Position numbers and translations under genes: made by a program. From the NCBI GenBank assembly GCA_946624335.1, contig CAMOSA010000083.1, positions 1-10,409 of the forward strand: a DNA stretch of 10,409 nt. Reading direction: 5' to 3'. Shown piece by piece: positions 1 to 5,107 of the stretch (the first letter of the stretch is position 1; each line of letters starts with the position of its first letter). The notes beneath the pieces are model-generated. The model saw only the letters and a program-made list of their open reading frames with translations. It made no database searches and was not told the DNA's origin. This stretch comes from an uncultured Prevotellaceae bacterium. GTDB lineage: Bacteria; Bacteroidota; Bacteroidia; Bacteroidales; Bacteroidaceae.

Positions 1-145
1 CGCAGTCCTCGATCCATACGCCGTCGGCCTGGTCGATCTCGACGGTGATGCAGTCGTCGGGCGTCACCGTCAGGTCTGTCAGGAAGTACTCTTTGCCGTC
101 GAGCCACTGCTCGACCAATGCTTTCACTTTGTTAACGTCAATCAT
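1..145 (-). CDS. rimP: Ribosome maturation factor RimP (5' end only)
   Basis: The minus strand from the ATG at 145-143 encodes 48 residues beginning MIDVNKVKALVEQWL and continuing through EYFLTDLTVTPDD to IEIDQ-like ADGVWIEDC, then runs off the window. From memory this matches the N-terminus of Bacteroidetes RimP: an initial helix, a first beta strand (YFLxDxxVxPDD), and the V-E-I-D-x-x-x-G-V-W-I-E-D-C strand-turn. RimP binds the 30S subunit and assists 16S rRNA 3'-domain maturation in the cytoplasm. In most bacteria rimP heads a rimP-nusA-infB operon; nusA would lie beyond base 1, which cannot be checked here. There is no Shine-Dalgarno sequence before the ATG (the preceding bases are A/T-rich), as is usual in this phylum. 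Only about a third of the expected 150-odd residues are present. Confidence 0.85.
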   Translation of the reverse strand, partial: MIDVNKVKALVEQWLDGKEYFLTDLTVTPDDCITVEIDQADGVWIEDC

Positions 146-244
146 AGAATATTTAGTTTCTGCTCAAAAAGTTCATTGTTGCTTTCCCTGCCTCGGTCAC
201 CGCAAAGAGGTCGTCAGGACGAGGCCCGAGCGCCTCCCTTAACA

Positions 245-278
245 TTGAAGCGAAGAACCGTGCGGCCCCTCGCTTCAA
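245..278 (-). promoter_or_regulatory. Hairpin in the rimP 5' leader
   Basis: TTGAAGCGA at 245-253 and TCGCTTCAA at 270-278 form a perfect 9-bp stem with a 16-nt loop, just downstream of the predicted rimP start site. Further toward the ATG, GCCTCG (191-196) and CGAGGC (220-225) can pair, as can GAGGC (221-225) with GCCTC (232-236), so those two stems are mutually exclusive. The leader is about 140 nt, which is long for this phylum. Together this suggests a structured leader that could control the rimP operon post-transcriptionally. The stems are visible; the regulation is inference. Confidence 0.4.
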
Positions 279-291
279 CTCTTTTGCGCTG

Positions 292-323
292 CAAAAGTAC
301 GTCAAAAAATTCATTCCTGCAAG
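292..323 (-). promoter_or_regulatory. Candidate rimP promoter (Bacteroidetes type)
   Basis: On the minus strand, TACTTTTG (299-292) fits the Bacteroidetes -7 box TAnnTTTG. A TTG-containing -33 element (CTTG, 323-320) lies about 20 nt upstream. Transcription would begin near 285, giving a leader of roughly 140 nt before the rimP ATG at 145. Confidence 0.55.
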
Positions 324-443
324 CATTTACCCTTTTTTTTCGTTTTTATGCCGCTTTTTTCGAACGAGACTCATTCCGTTGCTGGCGCTCACGGCTTTGC
401 ACATTCCGAATCTCCTGCAGCTCACGTCCGCTCTTTTTTACGC

Positions 444-765
444 GATTTGCAAAAATAAGCTTCATCCTTCACCTGGGCCCTTAATCGTAAGAAAGTCAAT
501 GTGTTCCGAGGTGAACCTTTATCTCGTGAAGCTTCACCGAGCTTCACCCTTCAGTAAGTCACGGAGGGGCCTCACGGCGGTATACCTGTGGGTGCAATCC
601 GTGTGGCTCAATCAGGCGGCATCCATGAGAGACATCAACGCATTAGCCACATTCGAGTGGTGAAGCCTGGTGAAACTTCACGAGATAAAGGTTTACCTCG
701 AAACGTATTGACTTTCTTTCGATTAAGAGCCTCGGTGAAGGGTGAAGCTTATTTTTGCAAAAATC
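444..765. repeat. MITE-like element with ~105-bp inverted arms
   Basis: The left arm (444-548) and right arm (659-765) are reverse complements over about 105 bp, with roughly a dozen substitutions and a 2-nt length difference (about 88% identity by eye). Shared blocks include GCAAAAATAAGCTTCA, AAGAAAGTCAAT and AACCTTTATCTCGTGAAG. The arms flank a 110-bp centre (549-658) that contains a weaker nested inverted repeat (GTGTGGCT near 601 and AGCCACAT near 645). The left arm carries the 12-nt palindrome GTGAAGCTTCAC at 526-537, and repeated GGTGAAG/CTTCACC motifs occur throughout. Each arm ends outward with a TATTTTTG box, so it could supply -7 elements in both directions. No transposase is encoded. 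The structure fits a miniature inverted-repeat element or two opposed copies of an interspersed repeat. No clear target-site duplication was found. Confidence 0.75.
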
Positions 766-850
766 TTTTTTTTGCCATAACGCCTATGGTCGAAGAGCCC
801 CGCACGTCTATTCGCTCACGCTCCAGCGACCATACGTCCCCACACTTAAG

Positions 851-938
851 CCTATTCGTCGAAACCCCTAAGCCTTTTCGTCGAAACCCCTATGCCTTTT
901 CGTCGAAACCCCTATGCCTATTCGCGTACACACCTAGG
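851..938. repeat. 22-bp tandem array A (4 units)
   Basis: Four head-to-tail 22-bp units start at 851, 873, 895 and 917. Units 2 and 3 are identical, unit 1 differs at two or three positions, and unit 4 is diverged in its second half. The core is TTCGTCGAAACCCCTATG, preceded by CCT(A/T). There is no unique spacer between units, and the period is not a multiple of three. The upstream bases 783-848 may hold badly decayed further copies, but this is not convincing. Confidence 0.85.
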
Positions 939-1003
939 TAACTTAACGCAGTCGCCCAGCTAACTTGATGCAGTCACCCGGGTAACTTAATGTAGTTGCA
1001 CGG
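938..1003. repeat. 22-bp tandem array B (3 units)
   Basis: Three units of exactly 22 bp start at 938, 960 and 982, immediately abutting array A. The consensus begins (G/C)TAACTTAATGCAGT and continues (T/C)(A/G)CACCCGG-like; the copies differ at several positions. A fourth copy may begin at 1004 (GTAAGAATAA) but decays at once. The same period as array A with a mostly different sequence is notable. Confidence 0.8.
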
Positions 1004-1090
1004 GTAAGAATAATTCACAGATAAGTCAGCATAAAATGTGGACTCGTTATAGTGGCTTCTTTGCGTCTTAAAAACGAAGCGATCTGTTGC

Positions 1091-1106
1091 GTGAGGACTT
1101 CCTCAC
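1091..1106 (-). terminator. Hairpin at the end of the small-protein gene
   Basis: GTGAGG and CCTCAC form a 6-bp perfect stem with a 4-nt loop, and the stem includes the stop codon at 1103-1105. The following minus-strand sequence reaches a TTTTT run only about 16 nt further on, so this is a weak terminator candidate. It may only be an mRNA 3'-end stabilising hairpin. Confidence 0.3.
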
Positions 1107-1288
1107 TTGCTCCAGTCGTCATCCCATACGTCAAAGTTGTCGTCGCGGCCTTTGCTCTCTACGGACTCAGCGCTGATACTGTTGGTTGCATCGACGCTCA
1201 CGTTGGGCTTCTGCTGGGAGGCTGACTGCAAGAGAGACTGTGCCGTGAATACAGCAGTTAACGTTGGAATCTGATATTGTTTCTTCAT
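1103..1288 (-). CDS. Small acidic hypothetical protein (61 aa)
   Basis: The function is not recognised. The chosen start is the ATG at 1288-1286, which gives MKKQYQIPTLTAVF; an AAAGAGAG purine run lies about 6-8 nt upstream. An in-frame ATG at 1321 would add 11 residues and is less likely. The N-terminus, MKK-x-Y-x-x-P-(10-15 residues)-L-x-x-x-S, resembles a recurring class of 50-70-aa hypothetical proteins that I recall from Prevotella and Bacteroides. The middle is Ser/Asn-rich and the C-terminus is strongly acidic with aromatics (RDDNFDVWDDDWSK). There is no clear signal peptide or membrane helix. It begins 60 bp after the nuclease stop codon on the same strand and could share its transcript. 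Roles such as a peptide precursor, regulator or nuclease partner are all unproven. Confidence 0.6.
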   Translation of the reverse strand: MKKQYQIPTLTAVFTAQSLLQSASQQKPNVSVDATNSISAESVESKGRDDNFDVWDDDWSK

Positions 1289-1348
1289 ATTTGCTCTCTT
1301 TATTTGAGTAGTTGATTGCAATGAATAAAGTCAAATTATTTTATGTGT

Positions 1349-4048
1349 CTACCTGATAATGACTTTCTTGCCGCCGATGATATTTACTCCTCGGCGTGGT
1401 TGGGTGAGACGTTGTCCGGCGAGGTTGAATATCGTGGTCTTGTCAGTGGCCGTGGTTTCTGTTACGCGCTCGCTGATGCCGTCGACGCCCTCGAAGACGA
1501 ATGACAGCGCTTTCACCTCATTGCCGTCGACGGCACTTGCGGGCAGTAGCGCCTTGCCTGCCTTCACCGTTCCGGCATTGACCTTGACAAATTGGTCGCC
1601 GCTCAGGCCATAGTACTCGTCTGCGCCAACGTATGTCGGGGCCAGAGTGCCATACAACTTGTTGTTGCCAAGCTCATTGCTGCTGGCCACAGAGTTCAGC
1701 GTGACGGTAGCGCCCGGCGTTCCCATCAACAGCAGGCCTGTACCGCCCTTGACAGTGCCTACGACCTGTCTGAAAGTAATGGCCGAACCGTCAACACTGG
1801 TCACCTGCCAAGCAGTATAGCCGTCAGCATTCGTGAAGCTGAGCGGGTATTCGGAGCAATAGGTGGCGTAGCCGTAGGCGTTGAGGGTTGCGGTGAGGGC
1901 AGTGTTTGCAGCTCCTGTCAGTTGAACCTCGTCGATGATTGCTTGGGTGTTTGAAGTATTCCATACAATCTTCAGATAGAGCGTAGCAATCTGAGCTGTG
2001 GCAGGAAGTGTATATGAACGCTCGACGAAGGTGGTGGCGCCAGTGCCTGTACCGGGCAACTCGGTGTAGCTGCCTGTAGAATTGATGGCATAATATGCAG
2101 AAGTGGAATAGGTTCCTTTGATTGAACCTGCTTTCCATTGATACGTCAGTTGAAGATTTGAATAGTCTGCTACGTGGAGAGGTCCGATGATAATGCTGGC
2201 ATCTGTGCCTTGCGTAGTTTGATTCAGGCCGGATAGTGTTGAACCTGTATTATTCTTACCTTGCTTTGCGTTTACTATGGAATAGCCAGTGATACCATTG
2301 TACACAGCCTCGACACCGCTCTTCACGCTGTAAGAGTTGTTCCAATCCCTTTGGCTTCCACTGTTATCTCCAAATGACTCTCCAAATAGTAATGCCGAGG
2401 TGCCAGCCGGCTTCGCCGATGTCTTGGCCTCGGGCTGTGTCACAGTGAAGGTGAACGTGCTACTTCCATCGCGGTAGCTTGCCCCTGCACTATAGGTCGC
2501 ACGGATGGTAGTAGAACCTACTGCGACGGGAGTTATAGTGAGGCCGTTGACGGAGGCGATGGACTCGTTATCACTGCTGAGCGTTACTGCGCCATCTGTC
2601 GTGAAGTGTGTGCCGTTGACGAGCGTAAAAGGTGAACCGTAAGGGGTTTGGGTGGCGAGATCATAGGTCGTGGGGTTACTTAGAACCGGAGATACGGGCG
2701 AATAAGTCACCTTGATGTTGCTCACCTGAACATTGGCACCGGTTGTTGAGAAGTTCCAGTATTTCTTGGTCTCATCAGAATTGGTCAATTCACAAGTGCC
2801 GTTTTGGCTCACGGCTCCGTTGACGCCTGTATTTCTCGTATTGACAACCGTGGTTCCAAAGGTAATCCCAGCCTTTCCTGATATGCCTGTTGAGCTGCTG
2901 AAAGTAACAGTTACCTTTGACGGATAATATCCTTCCGGAACTGTCGAGCTATATACATATCCGTTGTCTTTTACGAACATTGCATACCCATAGGCATAAT
3001 CTGCAGCTGAAGCAGAGCTTTTTGTATTTATTCCTGCATAGGTAATAGTCAAGTCGTTTGCTTGTCTGACGGTTTTTGTAAAAGAACCGCTGGTCCCATT
3101 GGCTCCATAGCCGTCAGGGATGTCGTTATAGGCTATCGTGATAACCTTTTGGCCCGTCTCTTCACCGCCACTTGTGCCGCTGCCGTCAGGTTGCACGTAG
3201 CTGTCATAGCTGAAAGCCACATCCTTCTTTGAGCCCCAGACATACTGCTCCAAGCCTGGATAGTCGATGAAGGGGTTACGGTTACCTTGCAGACGGTAGA
3301 CGGCGTTGTTGCGGGCGATTTCCTTGTCGCTCACGGGGTCGGCTGCCGCCCATGCCAGCAGCATATTCAGCTGCCACGGTTGGAAACCAGGGTAGGTGGT
3401 GCCGTTGAGCGTAGCTTTCACGCCGGGATCGTTGTTATTCGTGTACCAGCCTACAATCTGATTCTCGTAGCACGTCACCATATAGAAATAGGTACGCGCG
3501 AAGTCACCTTTGTACTCATCGTTGGGCTCAAAGACGGTTCCCGAATAGCCGCTGACAGAGCAGGGCCCGACCTTGCTGAAGCTGTTGGCGGATGAATATG
3601 TAGGATTGTTCGTTTCACCGAATGGGTGATTACTACGCTCTTGGTTCACTTTGCCGTCCGTCGGGTAGAGGTGGTTCAGGTCTGAATACATGGGCGAAAC
3701 GTCACCTCCAAACCAACTCTTGGGAAACGAGTGCTCACGGTTGTAGCAGTCGCCTTCCTTGGTATAAGAGGAACCGCTGGTGACTGGTGTGTAGTTGGTG
3801 ATATTGGAATACATATCCCATATCTTACCGTCACTCCGTACGTCGGTGGACTTGAAGGCTTCCCACAAGCCGTTGTATGACACTTTGGCCGGGGATTGAT
3901 AGATAATAATCCCGCACAGTGCCGTCTTCAGCGCTGCGCCATTCTTGCCGTTAGCGTTTTGGTAGTAAGTGCCTGTGCCATTGGGTGCTGCGGCAGCAGC
4001 AGGAAGGGCGATCATTGCTGCTGCCAGGGTGAGGAAATGGTGTTTCAT
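1349..4048 (-). CDS. Secreted endonuclease I (EndA/NucM family), multidomain
   Basis: The protein has 899 residues. A signal peptide covers about residues 1-20 (MKHHFLTLAAAMIALPAAAA). The endonuclease I domain spans about 25-275. It carries NREHSFPKSW (103-112), where E105 and H106 correspond to the Glu-His metal/general-base pair of periplasmic nucleases such as Vvn, and SDLNHLYPTDGKVNQERSNHPFG (122-144, key residues N125, H126, R138, N140), typical of the family. These enzymes are non-specific Mg2+-dependent DNA/RNA nucleases, so roles in DNA scavenging or degrading extracellular DNA are plausible. A GSGTSGGEE linker follows, then a beta-rich region (300-450), a BIG2-like Ig domain (455-538) with the SSDNESIASVNG signature, a jelly-roll-like region (550-712), and a C-terminal region (717-899). 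It ends IFNLAGQRL...RGVNIIGGKKVIIR, resembling Bacteroidetes type IX/Por-style C-terminal sorting tails, which suggests outer-membrane secretion. The gene lies 21 bp after tRNA-Arg with no separate promoter seen. Confidence 0.88.
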   Translation of the reverse strand: MKHHFLTLAAAMIALPAAAAAPNGTGTYYQNANGKNGAALKTALCGIIIYQSPAKVSYNGLWEAFKSTDVRSDGKIWDMYSNITNYTPVTSGSSYTKEGDCYNREHSFPKSWFGGDVSPMYSDLNHLYPTDGKVNQERSNHPFGETNNPTYSSANSFSKVGPCSVSGYSGTVFEPNDEYKGDFARTYFYMVTCYENQIVGWYTNNNDPGVKATLNGTTYPGFQPWQLNMLLAWAAADPVSDKEIARNNAVYRLQGNRNPFIDYPGLEQYVWGSKKDVAFSYDSYVQPDGSGTSGGEETGQKVITIAYNDIPDGYGANGTSGSFTKTVRQANDLTITYAGINTKSSASAADYAYGYAMFVKDNGYVYSSTVPEGYYPSKVTVTFSSSTGISGKAGITFGTTVVNTRNTGVNGAVSQNGTCELTNSDETKKYWNFSTTGANVQVSNIKVTYSPVSPVLSNPTTYDLATQTPYGSPFTLVNGTHFTTDGAVTLSSDNESIASVNGLTITPVAVGSTTIRATYSAGASYRDGSSTFTFTVTQPEAKTSAKPAGTSALLFGESFGDNSGSQRDWNNSYSVKSGVEAVYNGITGYSIVNAKQGKNNTGSTLSGLNQTTQGTDASIIIGPLHVADYSNLQLTYQWKAGSIKGTYSTSAYYAINSTGSYTELPGTGTGATTFVERSYTLPATAQIATLYLKIVWNTSNTQAIIDEVQLTGAANTALTATLNAYGYATYCSEYPLSFTNADGYTAWQVTSVDGSAITFRQVVGTVKGGTGLLLMGTPGATVTLNSVASSNELGNNKLYGTLAPTYVGADEYYGLSGDQFVKVNAGTVKAGKALLPASAVDGNEVKALSFVFEGVDGISERVTETTATDKTTIFNLAGQRLTQPRRGVNIIGGKKVIIR

Positions 4049-4069
4049 GCTTGAGGGTCAGTGTCTGTG

Positions 4070-4141
4070 TAGCCCCGAGGGGAATCGAACCCCTATCTAA
4101 GGTTTAGGAAACCTCTATTCTATCCGTTGAACTACAGGGCC
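4070..4141 (-). tRNA. tRNA-Arg (anticodon CCT)
   Basis: The minus strand folds as a full cloverleaf of 72 nt including the discriminator. The acceptor is GGCCCTG paired with CGGGGCT (one G-T at 1-72 and one T-G). The D stem is GTTC/GAAT. The anticodon stem GAGGT/ACCTT encloses loop TTCCTAA, anticodon CCT at loop positions 34-36, reading AGG. The T stem AGGGG/CCCCT encloses TTCGATT. The discriminator is A and CCA is not encoded. The promoter lies just upstream, and the nuclease ATG follows 21 bp after the tRNA 3' end. Confidence 0.95.
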
Positions 4142-4154
4142 CCGGTTTTGGCCG

Positions 4155-4186
4155 CGAAGTTACGGGATTTTCGCGACGTGACCAAA
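4155..4186 (-). promoter_or_regulatory. Candidate tRNA-Arg promoter
   Basis: On the minus strand, TTTG (4186-4183), a 20-nt spacer and TAACTTCG (4162-4155) approximate the Bacteroidetes -33/-7 pair, with one departure from TAnnTTTG. It sits between the terminator of the DUF3316-like gene and the tRNA, 13 bp before the tRNA 5' end. It may also be the only promoter for the nuclease gene. Confidence 0.55.
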
Positions 4187-4195
4187 AAAATGTGG

Positions 4196-4228
4196 TAAAA
4201 AAAGCGTTGAGGCCTTGATGAGGCCTCA
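4196..4228 (-). terminator. Rho-independent terminator after the parC operon
   Basis: TGAGGCCT (4208-4215) and AGGCCTCA (4221-4228) form a perfect 8-bp stem with a 5-nt loop. On the minus strand this is followed by ACGC and seven T residues. The upstream arm of the stem contains the TGA stop of the DUF3316-like gene (4228-4226). Confidence 0.85.
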
Positions 4229-5107
4229 CTTGAGGATGACGAGGCGACGCACCCAGCCCAGCATGAAGGCGTGGGTGTAGCTGTGGTGGCGTATGTCGTT
4301 GACGTGGCTCTGCCGGATGTCGCAGAGGTAGGCGGCGCGCAGCGTGAAGGGGCGCAGGGGGATGTCGACGCTCAGGAGGTGACGGCTCGTGAAGGCGTTG
4401 AGGGGGTGCGTCAGGCGGATGTTGTGGTCGGTGTGGCCCAGCGAGAAGATTTCGTAATAGCTCTGGCCGTAGGCGGGGCTGAACATGAGGCCCACGAGGG
4501 GCAGGTCGAGCTGGTAGCGTGCGCTGAGGGGCTGACGTCGCAGGCGGAAGTCGCAGACGGCGGCGACGGAGGCAGACAGGCGGAGGGAGGCCAGGGCCTG
4601 GGCGGGGTTGTTGCCGTTGCGGGTGTTGTAGAGGACGCCCAGGGTGGTGCCTATCTGCGGGCCGGCGAGGAGGCGGAAGCGGGGTGCCGGGGGCGTGGCG
4701 CGGGGGCCGGCGGGGAGCGGCGGGGCGGCGCCTATGAGATGGTAGTGGAGGGCGGCGTCGTAGTTGATGTCGGCGCCGAGGGTATGGACGTTGTCGGGGT
4801 CGTTGCCGGTGTAGGCGAGATCGCCGTGCCAGAGTGTCTGGAAGGTGACGTTGCCATGGGCCCAGCGGGTGCGGCGCAGTGTCTCGTGCATGAGCTGGAG
4901 CTGCGGGCCGCGGTACTGGAGGGGCGAGAGGTAGGTGTCGAGCTGGCGGACGCGCCCGATGCCTAAGAGGGTGGCATGGACGCTGGTCCGCCCTTGCTGC
5001 ACGGAGGCGGCGGGGGCGGCGGGGAGGGCGAGCTGCGGCGTGCGTTCCTGGGCGGCGACGCTGCTGCAGCCCATGAGTAGGGCGAGGGCGAGGGCGTGGC
5101 GTGTCAT
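4226..5107 (-). CDS. DUF3316-like exported protein, probable outer-membrane barrel
   Basis: The protein has 293 residues. The N-terminus MTRHALALALLMGCSSVAAQ is either a signal peptidase I signal (cut after about residue 19-20) or, since LMGC resembles a lipobox, a lipoprotein signal. The stretch LLGIGRVRQLDTYLSPLQYRGPQ (47-69; key L56-D57-T58-Y59-L60-S61-P62-L63, Y65, G67-P68-Q69) and HETLRRTRWA are, from memory, typical of Bacteroidetes DUF3316 proteins, whose function is unknown. Alternating hydrophobic strands (LRLSASVAAV, ARYQLDLPLVGLMFS, RHLLSVDIP, FTLRAAYLC) suggest a small barrel. A very GC-rich Pro/Ala stretch (127-143, APPLPAGPRATPPAP) looks like an expanded loop. The ATG overlaps the parC stop in an ATGA arrangement, so translation is probably coupled and both genes share the parC promoter. 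Confidence 0.75.
   Translation of the reverse strand: MTRHALALALLMGCSSVAAQERTPQLALPAAPAASVQQGRTSVHATLLGIGRVRQLDTYLSPLQYRGPQLQLMHETLRRTRWAHGNVTFQTLWHGDLAYTGNDPDNVHTLGADINYDAALHYHLIGAAPPLPAGPRATPPAPRFRLLAGPQIGTTLGVLYNTRNGNNPAQALASLRLSASVAAVCDFRLRRQPLSARYQLDLPLVGLMFSPAYGQSYYEIFSLGHTDHNIRLTHPLNAFTSRHLLSVDIPLRPFTLRAAYLCDIRQSHVNDIRHHSYTHAFMLGWVRRLVILK

Larger units (their letters stand above)
146..1102. other. Long repeat-rich intergenic region upstream of rimP
   Basis: These 957 bases hold no convincing gene. The short open frames on either strand have no recognisable protein features and cross non-coding repeats. From right to left the region contains about 100 bp with nothing recognised (1004-1102), two 22-bp tandem arrays (851-1003), a GC-mixed stretch (766-850) with a small inverted repeat CCATA/TATGG at 775-789, a 322-bp inverted-repeat element (444-765), a stretch with several T-runs and nothing else recognised (324-443), and then the rimP promoter and leader. 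It is far longer than the other intergenic gaps in the window (21 to 140 bp), which suggests it has accumulated inserted elements. Confidence 0.75.

Noticed and set aside
549..658. Invertible promoter between the 105-bp arms
   Set aside because: The core contains no TAnnTTTG box on either strand, the arms are imperfect, and no recombinase is nearby.
861..916. Similarity of repeat A (TCGAAACCCCTATG) to the tRNA-Arg T-arm complement (TCGAACCCCTAT)
   Set aside because: The match is about 12 nt with one inserted A and falls on the T-loop, which is shared by nearly all tRNAs; chance is the simplest explanation.
588..941. Short plus-strand frames in the rimP upstream region as genes
   Set aside because: They run through inverted and 22-bp repeats whose period is not a multiple of three, and have no recognisable protein features.
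851..1003. CRISPR array
   Set aside because: The units abut directly with no unique spacers, and there are no cas genes.
4271..4966. 231-codon open frame on the plus strand opposite the DUF3316-like gene
   Set aside because: It is a Gly/Val/Glu-rich mirror of a GC-rich coding strand; the minus-strand protein has a signal peptide and family motifs.
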